Shown: piece by piece, positions 44,061 through 55,757 of the stretch
Layout of the letters: each line of letters begins with the position of its first letter
Numbering within the stretch: position 1 is the stretch's first letter
Assembly (NCBI GenBank): GCA_029852735.1
Contig: CM056813.1
Location: forward strand, 44,413,682-44,477,681
Direction of reading: 5' to 3'
Source of the DNA: Persea americana
Lineage: Eukaryota; Streptophyta; Magnoliopsida; Laurales; Lauraceae
Length of the DNA stretch: 64,000 nt
Program-made: the position numbers and the translations under genes
Notes under the pieces: model-generated
Databases searched by the model: none
The model's input: the letters and a program-made list of their open reading frames with translations, nothing else
What the model was told of the DNA's origin: nothing

Positions 44061-44732
44061 TGTGTGGGAGCAATCCCATAACACCAAGATTATGCTAAGC
44101 TTGGGCAATAGTGCCAGCTGGGTCTGTCCTGATCTCGGTCATTCGCATCTCGGCAGCAGTGTCAGCTCAGCAGCTCGGCATTATTGGTAGCTCGGCAATG
44201 GCAACGCCTAGCTCGGTAGTAGTACCAGCTCGGCTAACAGTTCCAGTTATATTGAGCTCGGTAACAGTGCTAGCTCGGCAATCCCAAAAGCCACTTCTGG
44301 TCTCAATAAGAGTACTGAGTATTGGAAGAATGCCATCATGCTCCTATGAAAAGTACGGACGTGTGCTAGCAGATAGGGTGGCGCGAGATAGAGACAAGGA
44401 GTTGACTTTATCACACCATCACGTCAACAATCGTAGAAGGAATGGGAAGCCGTCCGATGGGAATTTCCCTTTTCACCTACCACTCAGTGTCAAGGTAAGG
44501 CCCAATGGGACCTTACCCCACCTCCCTCCACTCAGTAAGAACCTTAATGGGACTTTTACATACATATATACGCATGGTGTTAGTCCTACAGAGGTACGTA
44601 TAGATACGCAACACAGCACGTACACCCTCTTCTCTTCTCCACTCCACCTTGGCTTGGTTGCAAAACTAACTTAGGCATCAGCAAGGGCGGACCCACGTTG
44701 AGAGCAATGGGGTCATTGGCCCCCGTTGAGAT

Positions 44733-45059
44733 TTGAAAAGCCCACAGAATCTCAATGGGCCGCTGGCCCATGACCCCGTCGACCCAAGAGGCTTGACCTT
44801 TAAACCTTTTATTCCTAAACCCTTCCCCTTCGAAACCCTTTCCTTTCCTCAACTCAAATATCAAAACCCAAATCCTCTACAACTCCAAGGCCAAGGGCTC
44901 TTGCTCAACGAAATCCCAGCCCTCCCCTTCAAGCTCCGGCGCTCTAGCAGTCCGGCTCCGAAGCTCCGGCATAGAAGGGTCAAGAGAGCCAGGGAGGTGT
45001 GGTTTGACCGTTTGAAGCTTCCACCATCTCAAGCTCTCAATCAGGTGAGCATTTGGTAA
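44733..45059 (+). pseudogene. Probable first exon/leader of the DUF4371-type hAT gene
   Basis: An open frame rich in Pro, Leu, Lys and Arg lies just inside the left terminus and ends with CTCAATCAG followed by GTGAGC, a good splice donor. The translation has no recognised domain and could equally be untranslated leader. The zinc-finger exon expected next is not found, perhaps lost when the gypsy element inserted. Confidence 0.35.
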
Positions 45060-46400
45060 CCACTTGTATGATACCGTTCCTTGTATTCAATATCTTCTAC
45101 TTGCAGATGCTGATATTGTATGAAAGCTTTTAATCCATTGCTAGGATTGAGCAATCTTTTTGTTGAGTCTGGCCGTCTAGACTTTTCCTAGTTTAGATAG
45201 GATCTTGATTCTTGAAGATGGTTGCAAACCATGGGATTGAACCAACAGACACAAGTCATGGTCGGAAAAGATAGTAAATGGGTATTCCTGAGTTTGAACA
45301 AATAGGTGCATGGATATGACGATCTTCTATTGATTTTGAATTATATTTGCTATATTATATTGAGATGGAGTTTCTATTCAGGCTTTTCCTTTCACTGTGT
45401 CTTGGAAATATATTGTTAGGTTTTATTTTGGGGTTTGTATCAGTGTTTTGGTGTATCAATGAGAACTTTTAATCGGCCTGTTTACATAAGGTTTTTTTTT
45501 TTCTAATGTTTTTGGACTTTGTAGGATTTTTATGATCCTTTTCTATAAAGATTCTAAAAACAGAGATCGTTTTCTTATCGTTTGAATGCCGAATATACAT
45601 ACTTTTTGTGGACTTTCATTGCATTTGAAGCTGTGTATCTCAGATCAGATAAGGAGGAATAGAGTTCTTTCTTTTGCGATCGTGATGGGTATGATATGAT
45701 GTTAGTGGCTATGCATATTTGTTTATTTTAATACAATGAGTTGGGGCTTGTACACCTTTGGAGAAATGTTAGCAAAAGTTCAGCTTTTTACTCAAACCAG
45801 ATTAAATCGTTTGATCATTATTGGTATGTATGGGTCAGTTGTTAGTTTATTTAATTGCTTGCCCTTAATCATTAATTTGCTACACTCAAATCCTTTGTCT
45901 TTGATATATTGATTTTAGACTCAACTATAGTTTATTAAAGGTTTGTTTGGTGCTGAGTTTTTAAGGTTTTTAAACAATCCAACCCTCTTTTTTACTGTGA
46001 TTAAAGGTGAAGATCTATGAAGAATTTCTTCTATGTAAACTAGAATTCTGTGTTATTCGAAATATATGAACTTGGCCTAAATGTACATCAAATTTTCTCT
46101 TATTGGAAATGATTATCCACACATCAAGTTGCTTAGTTGAATTCACAGTAATTCATTTGTAAGAGGGAAGTGAGAATTTAGAAATAAAGGTGAAGATCTA
46201 CAGTTGTCCATCTTTTTCACATGAAAGAGAAAAGAAAAAAAAAGAGGTACTAATTTTCACATGATAATTATTTTTTACTTCTTTGGAGTTCTCTAGAGTT
46301 TCTTTATTATTATTGTGGTTTGATTGCTGATTGATGTGCCATCTTTTTAGTCTAATTTGATTTTCATCCCACTTATTAGAATAAGAAATTGATCTCTTGA
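45060..46400 (+). other. Intron-like DNA of the hAT element
   Basis: AT-rich (T-biased on the plus strand), without credible ORFs, following the splice donor at 45053. It looks like plant intron sequence. Where the gypsy LTR begins (somewhere after about 46400) I could not fix. Confidence 0.4.
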
Positions 46401-47239
46401 GAATTGGGTGTTAGTTGTAGGATTTCTTACCAAAAATAATACCGAGAATTCTGGATTTCTCCTTCTCAATCCATTTTTCATCCAAATTGACCCAAATCAC
46501 TCCCATACATCACATATACATAGGGAAACACAGAAACACTTCAATAATCATCATCCACCATCCATCCGGGCCATTGATCCTCCAAATGGAGAAACTCATC
46601 AATCAATGGCATTTCCATGAAAACAAGCTCAAAAAGGAAGATCTACACATGCATCCCTACTCAATTGAATTGAAATGACAGAAACAAAGGAAGAAAGCAT
46701 ACAACTAGTGAAATTGCATAGAGTACTTGCCTTAGAGTAGAAGAAATGGAAATTGAGATGAGAGAGAAGACCCAATAGAATGATAGTTGCAAATGGGGAG
46801 AGTCTCTAGCCTCCTTGTGCTGGGATTTGGGGAAATTAGGGTAGCTTGGGGAAGAAGATAGGCTAATTGAGGGAGATGAGAGGCAATTAGGGTTTAAGGT
46901 GATTTTGCAATAACTTAGGTTTTTATAACTTAGGGTTTTAGGCTAATTACCTAAAGGGTATTTTGGTTCCAAATGGAAATAACATGGGGCCATGGACATT
47001 TGGGTAATTAGGTAAGACTCTAGAATGTTCTAACTCTCATGCTCTCCTATTAGTGCTAATGACAATTAAAACCTAACCTAATCCAATCTATTAAAATTAA
47101 ACAAAAGCTATAATCTAAAACTTAGGAATATTATAAACTATACTACTAATTTCCTATCAAATAGTATATTAAGGTATAAAATACTCTATTAATTATTATT
47201 TAAATTAAACTGAGGGCCCACCAGGGGTGAGGCCTCACA
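46400..47239 (-). repeat. 3' LTR of the nested chromovirus (left border uncertain)
   Basis: The right edge is set by the junction of a polypurine tract with TGTGAGGCCTCACC on the minus strand, which ends the LTR at 47239. The left edge is not identified. The sequence cannot be aligned by eye to the presumed 5' LTR at 52067 onward apart from a similar TGTGA(TGA)GGCCT start, so the LTR identity needs a dot plot. Confidence 0.4.
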
Positions 47240-47260
47240 TCTCTCCCTCCTTTTAAAAAC
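47240..47260 (-). other. Polypurine tract of the nested chromovirus
   Basis: The minus strand reads AAAAGGAGGGAGAGA immediately before the LTR start TGTGAGG, a textbook polypurine tract. Confidence 0.75.
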
Positions 47261-48364
47261 ATTTGTCCCCAAATGTAAAAACAAAGTCGGGACATACCTG
47301 AGGTAGAAGATGTGGATAGTCTCTCTCCACCTGGTCGCGTAACTCCCACATAGCCTCCTCTGGAGTGTGATGCTCCTACTGGACCTTCACCCAATGGATG
47401 GTTCGGGTCCGAAGCACCTACTCCTTTGTGTCGATGATGGCAACTGGCTTGGCGACGTACGATGCATCTGGTTGGATGTTGAGTGCAGAACGTGAGTAGG
47501 ATCCTTAACGTATTTCTTCAATATGGAAACATGGAAGACATCATGAACTCCTGATAACTCTGGGGGTAGCTGAAGCTTGTACGCGACATCTCCAATCCTG
47601 GTCCAAATCTCGAACGGTCCAACATATTTCCGCGCTAGCTTACCCTTCTCGCTGAATCTAAGGGTACCTTTGGCTGGGGAAACCTTCAGAAACACTTTGT
47701 CTCCCTGCTGAAACTCGAGAGGTCTGTGGCGGTTGTCTGCATAGCTCTTCTGGCGGCTGCGGCTGACTTTCAGATTCTCGACTATCTGTCGGATCTTCTC
47801 GCTGGCGTCGCCGACCAATGATGGTCCATGGAAACTCCTAACTCCAACCTCTTCCCAGCAAACTGGGGTCTTGCATCTCCTTCCGTACAACGCCTTGAAA
47901 GGTGCCATCTTGATGCTCGAATGGTAGCTGTTGTTGTAGGCAAACTCGTAGAGTGGTAGGCAATCCTCCCAGTTCTCCTTGTAATCCAAGACACAAGCTC
48001 TCAACATATCCTCAAGTGTCTGGTTGGTACGCTCGGTCTGTCCGTCTGTCTGGGGGTGGTAAGCGGTACTGAAACTCAACTTAGTACCCAAAGCCTGCTG
48101 CAAACTCTCCCAAAAGTGTGAAGTGAAACGCGGGTCTCTATCTGATACGATCGAAGCTAGAATTCCATGCAAAGAGACAATCTCGTCAGCATACAACTTA
48201 GCTAGGACATCAAGTCCTGCTCTCATCGAAACTGGCAAGAAGTGAGCTGACTTAGTCAGCCGATCCACTATAACCCATATGCCGTCACTACTCCTCCTGG
48301 TAGTCGGAAGTCCTGCGATGAAGTCCATGGTAATTTGCTCCCACTTCCACTGGGGTATGTCAAG
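47261..48364 (-). pseudogene. Integrase core and chromodomain of the nested gypsy element
   Basis: 48328-47387 carries the integrase core with MDFIAGLP, SDRDPRFTSHFW and DGQTERTNQTLEDML, so the DDE residues are present. The gypsy C-terminal motif follows (KYVGPFEIWTRIGDVAYKLQ, then VFHVSILKKY). A chromodomain-like tail follows to about 47290 (LRTRTIHWVKVQ, stop, EHHTPEEAMWEL), with a TAG where a Trp is expected and another after TKE. This marks the element as a chromovirus (Tekay/Del-like or a relative); the chromodomain normally steers insertion toward chromatin marks. A TAG at 48365-48367 separates the core from the upstream zinc-binding part. Confidence 0.88.
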
Positions 48365-50319
48365 CTAGGGCAGTAGCCCTGGTGGCTTCTGATGTTCGGC
48401 TTTGATCTGCTGGCACGTCAAGCATCTGGATACGTAGCCTGCGATCTCTTTCTTCATGTTGTTCCACCAATAGTAGCTCATCAGGTTCTGGTACATCTTG
48501 GTGCTACCTGGGTGAATCGAGTATCTGCTATGATGCGCATCTGCTAGGATCTCGTCCTTCAGCTCTCGGACATCTGGCACGCACAATCGGTCATGATAAT
48601 AGAGCACTCCACCAATAAGTCTGAACTCTGGCCTCTGGTCAATCTGCTCGATCACTCTGACAAGGTCGGGATCGCCGCATTGACTGTCTTTGACCTTTCC
48701 CAACATCTCTGGTTCCCATGCGAACATGGTAGCAAGCATAACTCGGTCGCTGAGCGGCTGAAACTGAACGTCTAAGTCTTTGAAGACATCGGTCCATACA
48801 CCCTCTGCTGCTAAAAAACTAACTAGCGAGACCTTTCTGCTCAAAGCGTCTGCCACGACATTCGCCTTACCCGGATGGTATTTGATAGGGAAGTCGTAAT
48901 CCTTGCTGCACTCCATCCAACGCCTCTGTCGTTGTTGAGGTCGCTCTGGGTAAATAGATACTGAAAGCTGCGGTGGTCCGAATGAACTTCGAACTACTCC
49001 CCGTAGAGATAGTGATGCCACGTCTTCAGTGCAAACACAACTGCTGCTAGCTCCAAATCGTGTGTAGCATACTTCTTCTCGTGTTCCTTCAACTGTCATG
49101 ATCCGTAGGCAATGACCTTCCCGTGCTGCATCAAGACACATCCAAGGCTTGTCCCTGAAGCTTCTGTAAAGATAACGAATCCACCACTCTCGGATGGTAA
49201 CGACAATATCGACGCTGACGTCAGTCTCTCCTTCAGCTCCTGAAAGCTGTCCTCGCAAGCGTCAGACCATACAAACGGTGCATCCTTCCTCGTCAACTTG
49301 GTCAATGGCGCTAAGACTGTGGAGAAACTCTTGATGAATCTGCGGTAGTAGCCTGCTAAACCAAGAAAACTCCGAATCTCGGTGACGTTCTCCGATCTCT
49401 TCTAACTCACCACTGCGTCGACCTTGGCTGGATCCACTGCCAATCCATCCTTGGAGATGATATGTCCGAGGAAAACCACTTTCTCCAACCAAAACTCGCA
49501 CTTGCTAAGCCTTGCGTTCAGCTGGTTGTCGCGCAACAACTGTAGAGACGTCCTCAAATGCTGCTCGTGTTCCTTTCTGGACTGTGAGTAGACTAGCATC
49601 TCGTCGCTAAACAACACTGTGAAGCTGTCGAGGTACGGTGCGAAGATCTTGTTCATCAAAGCCATGAACACTGCTGGCGCATTCGTCAATCCGAACGGTA
49701 TCACTAAGAACTCGTAGTGACCATAGCGTGTACGAAACGCTGTCTTTTGCACGTCCTACTCTCTAACTCGCAGCTGATGGTATCCGGATCTCAAGTCTAT
49801 CTTCGAAAAGTGCTGAGCACCCTGAAGCTGGTCGAAGAGCTCGTCGATCAGCGGAAGAGGATATATATTCTTCACTGTCACCTGGTTCAACTGGCGGTAG
49901 TCGATGCACATCCTCATCGATCTATCCTTCTTCTTTACGAAGAGCACTGGCGCACCCCATGGTGACATGCTCGGCCTGATGAAACCCTTGTTCAGCAACT
50001 CCTCTATCTGGGTCTTCAACTCTCGCAGCTCTGCTGGAGCCATGCGATAAGGAGCCCTGGAGATCGGTGCTATGCCTGGTGCTAACTCGATGGTGAAGTC
50101 AATCTCTCTGACTGGAGGTGATCCCGGGATCTCGTTGGGAAATACATTTGGGAACTCGCACACTACGGGAATCTCCTCCACTCCCTTGGACTTCTTATCC
50201 TCATATATGAACTCGATGTAGCCCTCGCATCCTGCCTTCATCATCCTCTCAGCCTTCAGTGCTGAGATCATCCTGGTGCTGGGTGGTCTCCTCTCGCCCA
50301 CAAACTCTACCGTGTTATC
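48365..50319 (-). pseudogene. RT, RNase H and integrase zinc region of the nested gypsy element
   Basis: RT starts at 50301 with MRMCIDYRQLNQVTVKN and SKIDLRSGYHQL, crosses a TAG near 49753, then continues with YGHYEFLVIPFGLTNAP. The catalytic block reads FSDEMLVYS instead of the usual FIDD, so the second Asp is Glu. RNase H (49305-49096) has FTEASG where TDAS is usual. It ends with the HHCC part of integrase (YVSRCLTCQQIKAEHQKP). Stops near 49402 and 48365 and a shift around 49090-49260 break the frame. The changed catalytic residues argue that this copy or its recent ancestors were already dead. Confidence 0.88.
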
Positions 50320-50664
50320 TCAACCGTCGATAGCTAGTCTGACCGTCTTCTCGAAGCAATCCATCACTGCTCGGTATCTGGCCAACCAGTCCATCCCCAA
50401 AATGACGTCGAAGTCATGCATGGTTAACACGATCAAATTTGCAAACAGAATGTACTCCCCAATCTGCACTGGGCATCTGGGGTGGTAAGTCTGGCATACT
50501 ACACTCCTACCCACGGGCGTAGAGACTACTAGAGTGCAAGGCATCTCTTCTCCTACTCTACCCAGAACTAAAGCAAATGCTAAAGATACATATGAATGCG
50601 TCGCACCGGGGTCAAGAAGTACTCTAGCATGCTGATCACAAATGGAAAGTGTACCTTCGACCAC
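50320..50664 (-). pseudogene. Protease of the nested gypsy element
   Basis: RVP_2-type retropepsin: ARVLLDPGATHSYVS contains the DPGATHS active-site box common in chromoviruses, followed by FDVILGMDWLARYRAVMDC with the ILGMDWL flap/C-terminal motif. The frame ends with a shift near 50320 before RT. Confidence 0.88.
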
Positions 50665-51900
50665 GTTCCATGCGGCCTCGGCTTCCTCATGGGTGAGCGC
50701 GAAGACCTACCCTGCTGCCTGGGGCCTCTGCTACTGGCGCTGCTGTCCATGGTGCGTCTAACGCCCACGCTGATAGTGCTGCCCTCGGGGCTGTTGCTAG
50801 GGAGTGCACGCCTGCTGCTGGGCACGATACTACTGCGTGGTGGCTGGGCTACTGGGGCAACCTGACAGATAGGCTGAGCAGCAACTGGAGTTGGGGTTTT
50901 CAGAGGTGCGGGAAGTTGTAGCATGGGGGGCTGCTCTCGGCGGAGGGGGCAAAGCCTGGCGATATGCCCTGGGTCTCCACAATCATAACACGCGCCGTGC
51001 GGGGCAGTGCTGCTGCCGCTGCTGGAACTGTGCCGCTTGGCCTGCTGGCCGATGTCTCCGATACGGCTGCTGCTGCTGCCGATGCACTGGGGGCTGCTAT
51101 CGAGTGGGAGCGGTCCTAACCCGCTTCTGCTGGTGCATGACCTCGACCTGCTGCAGATGCTCCTCGGCCCAATAGGCCTTCTTCACAGCATACTCGTAGG
51201 TAACGTCATCAACGCATGCGATGTGCAACTAAACATCAACCCTCAATCCCCTGATGAAGCGCCGGACTCTCTGAGACTCTGGCGTGATAAGGTCCTCGGC
51301 AAATCTGGAGAGCTGGGTGAAGCGGAGCTCGTACTGATAGACGGTCATGTCGCCCTGGACAAGGTCCTGGAACTCCCTCATCTTCTGATCCTTGATGTGG
51401 ACGGGAATGAACTTCCGGAGGAAGTCTGTCCGGAAAGCTGTCCATGCTGCATCATCTCCAATAAAATCGCAAGGACGCTGCACAGTCCTCCACCAATCCT
51501 CAGCCACGCTCCTGAACATGTAGGCTGCCAGCTGCACCCTCTATCGTCCTGAGCACTCGAAGACTCTGAAAATCTTCTCCGTCTTCACTATCCAGTCATC
51601 AACGACTAAGGGATCCTCGGTGCCCGTGAACTCCGGCAGTCCCCTCTTCAGGAACTTCTCAAAAATGACGTTCGGGTCCACCTCCCGAATAAGAGTTGCC
51701 TGCTCTGGGCGAGCTACCCTCTCTACAACATCTAGGACCTGCGCCTAGAACTACGCAAAATCCTCGGTCTGCCGCTGATGTGCCAAGGCCCGTGTCTCCT
51801 GCGAGACAAGGAAAGCCTGGAGAAACTGCTGAAACCTCTCCTCGAAATCCGGTGGATCTCGGGCTGCTGGTATCATCCGCGGTGGCTCGTCTCCCGACAT
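50665..51900 (-). pseudogene. Gag of the nested gypsy element
   Basis: Starts at the ATG at 51900 (MSGDEPPRMI). The gag core is 51537-51229 (AAWTAFRTDFLRKFIPVHIK, then REFQDLVQGDMTVYQYELRF). A CCHC zinc knuckle lies near 50990-50940 (CYDCGDPGHIARLC), preceded by a Gln/Pro/His-rich linker. In-frame TAGs near 51750, 51540 and 51230 fit former Gln codons. Plus-strand frames over 50596-51552 are shadows of this GC-rich gene. Confidence 0.85.
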
Positions 51901-52050
51901 CTGTCAAAAGAATGTAATTGTATTAGTTTAAGTATAACACTTAGGACTTACTGATTCTACCCAATCCATTGTCCTTACAGGTATCCCAACGCTAAAATCC
52001 TCACTACGTCCTAAAGTTTATAGTGTATTTTATTTCCTAGAGGCTTGCCC

Positions 52051-52062
52051 GCTCTGATACCA
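52051..52062 (-). other. Primer-binding site (initiator tRNA-Met type) of the nested gypsy element
   Basis: The minus strand reads TGGTATCAGAGC, the complement of the 3' end of initiator tRNA-Met, four bases after the LTR end GGGGCGTTACA (52067). Confidence 0.92.
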
Positions 52063-52066
52063 AAAA

Positions 52067-53583
52067 TGTAACGCCCCAATTCCGAATACCGAAGATAACG
52101 CTAAGGTATCCGAAGTTGGCGCGCTACTTCTCGGAAAAAACCGAGAACTTCCAAGATCGTAGTCTGCAGTGAAGTCATAATCAACAGTTGAAATGCGAAA
52201 GCGGAATAAAAGATAGCGGAAGCAATAGTATCATGTATATATATCAGATGTAAAAGTGCGGAAGCCTGTTAGTGATCTCAAAGTGTGAATATCAAAGTGT
52301 TTATACAAAACCATGCTAACTACCCATCTCACTACAAATATATACTCTCAAATCCCAAAATAATCTGCACTCAACCCTCCTGTGCAGGCTCTCCATCCTC
52401 CGGCTCAACCTCTTGGTCAACCGGTCCCCATCCGTAGTCCCCGACTACAGGCGCCTCGTGGATCGCGTCACCCACGGGATCATAGTCTAGACCTAAGCAC
52501 CAAAGATGGGTCAAATCTAAAGATCTAGCAAGGCACCATATACAGATAACACCAGATGTACACAACAAAAGAGAGTAATGACAGGTACATAATCATAAGA
52601 GTAACAAGAAAACATGATCTAAGCAGTCGAGCAGTAATAAGCAGTTTAGAGACAGAAAGATAAAGTATCTAATCTAAACGGACCACAAGAGGCACATTCA
52701 CACAAGCGAGATACACCGCGGGATATTATACCGCGGCCCTCCCGTACTGTAAACGTCTCATACCATAAACAGTTTGTGGTGGGGAAAGGGTAATAACCAT
52801 GCAAGGGATAACAGCCCTGATAAATATAACATACAATATACATAACACCGATCACACCCCTTTATCACACCGATCACACCCCTTTATCTCACCGATCACA
52901 CCCCTTTATTAGATTAACTCGGACGCGGTATCACACCGTCCGTCTAATCACAGCTTATCATGATAGCTCCAAGTAACCGGGACATAGCTCCTACCAGAGA
53001 TGATCAGTCAACTGGCTGAGCTTAGAACAACTGAGTGAATGTTCAGTGTCGACTCGGGAAACTAAGTATGGGTCTGTGTCTGTCTAGGCTAATCTTGCGT
53101 GAGCAAAGTCCTACCCAATGTCTCTAAGAGGTTAAGGTACAATATTGTGGAATACAGTCCGATATCCAAGTCCAAGTCCAACAACATTGGATCCACTCCA
53201 AGGCTCACAACCGTGGCATGAGATAACACAAGTACCATTCCGTGTCCATTTCATAAACCTGCATCCTAAACTCGTACACAAAGAGTTAACCAACCATTAA
53301 GGACTAACCTCTCCCATCTAGGGTTCTACATTCCCAATCTTAGGCCGTATGAGGGCCCGCCTAGACACAGACACGGGTCAATTATCTTCAAACACAGCTT
53401 AGGGTCACTTCTAAGTAATCCTAGGTTCTGGTCCTCCAATTTCCAATAATTAATAAGGTTAAGACAACAACAAGAATAAGAGAAGAGAATAACTCATGAA
53501 ATCCTTAAAAACAAGGAATCAAGTGGAAATAGGCAAAGGACCAGTCCTTGGTAGTAGTCCACTCTTGGTTCAGGCCTCATCAC
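52067..53583 (-). repeat. Probable 5' LTR of the nested gypsy element (outer border uncertain)
   Basis: Begins TGTAACGCCCC next to the primer-binding site. The outer end is tentatively placed at GGCCTCATCACA (53583), because TGTGATGAGGCCT on the minus strand resembles the TGTGAGGCCT start of the other LTR. It contains three direct copies of CACCGATCACACCCCTTTAT at about 52847-52907. No ORF of note. Confidence 0.5.
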
Positions 53584-53801
53584 ATGATTGGATCCTTAAC
53601 TGTAGCCTCAGGTGTCAAAAATAGTAAATCTGGTGCTCCTGAGGTTATGGACACCATGGGCTACAATTAAGGTTCGAGTTAATGATGATTCGAATCCTAA
53701 AACCTCAATTGGTGGACCCCACGAATCAAGGTTGAGCCATGCCATTGATTCGTGTGTGGCACACTTGATGGAAGGTCATTTGGATGGTCAATGGGCCCCA
53801 C
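53584..53801. other. Joint between the nested gypsy element and the hAT transposase
   Basis: A stretch of about 218 bp with an inverted word (GATTCGTG / CACGAATC). It could be further LTR or remaining hAT intron. No target duplication for the gypsy element was identified. Confidence 0.35.
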
Positions 53802-55757
53802 AATAGGAATTGGAAGAAAAAAGAAAGAATTGCAGATCATGTGGGAGGCCTTAATAGTGCTCACAATCAAGCATATGAGAAGTGCTAGAATCTACTAAAT
53901 CAGAAACAACACATCGAGACAGTTATTATAAAGCAATCGGATCAAGCTCGAATAAAGTATCGAATCCGTTTGAAGGCAACACTTGATTGTATTCGCTTAC
54001 TTCTACGCCAAGGGTTGCCTTTTCGTGGTCATGATGAATCTGAGAAGTCTAGCAACATGGGTAATTTTCTTGAACTTTTGAAAGTAATCGCCCAACAAAA
54101 TGAGTCCATTAAAAGAGTTGTATTGGATAATGCTCCTGAAAACCTGAAATTAACTTCTCCTAAGATTCAAAAGGACATTGTGAGTGTAGCTGCATTAGAA
54201 GCCACACGTGATATCATTTCCGAGCTTGGAGATGCGCCATTTGCCCTTTTGGTGGATGAGTCTCGTGATATCTCTATGAAAGAGCAAATGGCCATTGTTG
54301 TACGCTATGTGGACATGCAGGGATGTGTGATTGAGCGTTTTCTAACCATAGAACATGTTACATATACTACTGCTCAATCACTTAAGGGGACAGTCGAAGC
54401 GATATTTTCTAGGCATGGATTGAGTTTAACACGTTTGCGTGGGCAAGGTTAAGATGGTTCTAGTAATATGCGGGGCGAGCTTAATGGCCTGAAAACACTA
54501 ATCATGAATGCGAATCCCACTGCATTCTATGTTCATTGCTTTGCTCATCAGCTTCAGTTGACGCTCATTGCTGTTGCAAAAAAACACCAACCAATTGCCC
54601 AATTCTTTGACTCAATTTCCCAAGTACTAAATGTCGTTGGAGCCTCTCGTAAACGCAATGACATGCTCAAACATATACAAGTTGCTAAATTCGCCGAGGC
54701 ACTGGATAACGGTGAACTTGAAAGTGGACGAGGTTTGAATCAAGAGACTAGGCTCAAACGGCCTAGGGATACACGTTGGGGCTCGCATTATGATACATTG
54801 CTTAACTTGATCCTCATGTTCTTTTCTGTGGTTGATGTGCTTGAAATTATTTCAGAAGATCATACAAGTGAGCACATGGGTTTTGCATGTAACTTAATGC
54901 TTCAACTTGAGTCTTTTGATTTTGTATTTAAAATGCATTTGATGAGAGATTTATTGGGGATCACGGATGAATTATCAAAGACATTGCAGCGGAAAGATCA
55001 AGATATTGTCAATGCCATGGAACTAGTAAGAATATCAAAGGAACGACTACAAATGATGAGAGATGATGGGTGGGATTCTCTCCTCTCTGAAGTCTATCCA
55101 TTTTGTGATAAAAATGAAATCATCATTCCCAATAAAGATGATTTGTTTGTTGATCAAAAGCGATCACGACGCAAATCTGAAGTGACAAACCTACATTACT
55201 TTCGTGTGGAGATATTTCTCACTAATATTGATAAGCAACTTCAAGAGCTCAACCGTCGCTTCAATGAGGTGAACACCGAGTTGCTTCTTTGTGTGGCATG
55301 CCTAGATCCAAAAGATTCATTCTCCGCTTTTGACAAGATAAAGTTGATCCGCCTCTCGCAATTTTACCCAGTTGATTTTTCAGATTCAGATCGGGTGAAA
55401 CTTAGTAATCAACTTGCAACTTACATTATTGATATGCGCAGCAACAATATATTTTCAGAAGTGAAGGGAATAAGCGGTCTTGCTCAGAAGATGGTTGAAA
55501 CAAGAAAGGATATTGTGTATCCTTTAGTTTATTTGCTTCTAAAGTTGGCTCTAACCTTACCAGTTGCCACTGCTTCTGTCAAGAGGGCATTTTCAGCTAT
55601 GAGCATTGTGAAGAATCGATTACGCAACCGAATGGTGGATGAGTGGATGAATGATTGTTTTCTTTTTTATATAGAAAAGGACATATTTGATAGCATTGAT
55701 GATGAGAGAATTATGCAACGCTTTCAAAACATGAAGAACCGTCGAGGGAAATTGTAA
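53802..55757 (+). pseudogene. hAT transposase with DUF4371 and hAT dimerisation domain (N-terminal zinc finger missing)
   Basis: A single frame runs from RNWKKKERIADHVGGLNSAH near 53805 to the stop at 55755, broken by TAG (53886-53888) and TAA (54450-54452). DUF4371 includes LRQGLPFRGHDES and ALLVDESRDISMKEQ (catalytic Asp). LRGQG just before the TAA is where the second catalytic Asp region begins. HCFAHQLQLTLIAVAKKHQP and RPRDTRWGSHYDTLLNL follow. The dimerisation domain is LPVATASVKRAFSAMSIVKN, where the usual SER/ER reads KR. Family members start with a TTF-type zinc finger, which is absent here. Two stops plus the loss of the N-terminus make it dead; the length (about 650 residues) is otherwise near normal. 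Confidence 0.9.

Noticed and set aside
44111..44674. 187-residue plus-strand frame
   Set aside because: It lies within the solo LTR, is built on AGCTCGGC repeats and is cut by the hAT insertion.
50596..51552. Plus-strand Cys/Leu-rich frames of 90-181 residues
   Set aside because: They are antisense shadows of the GC-rich gag gene of the nested gypsy element.
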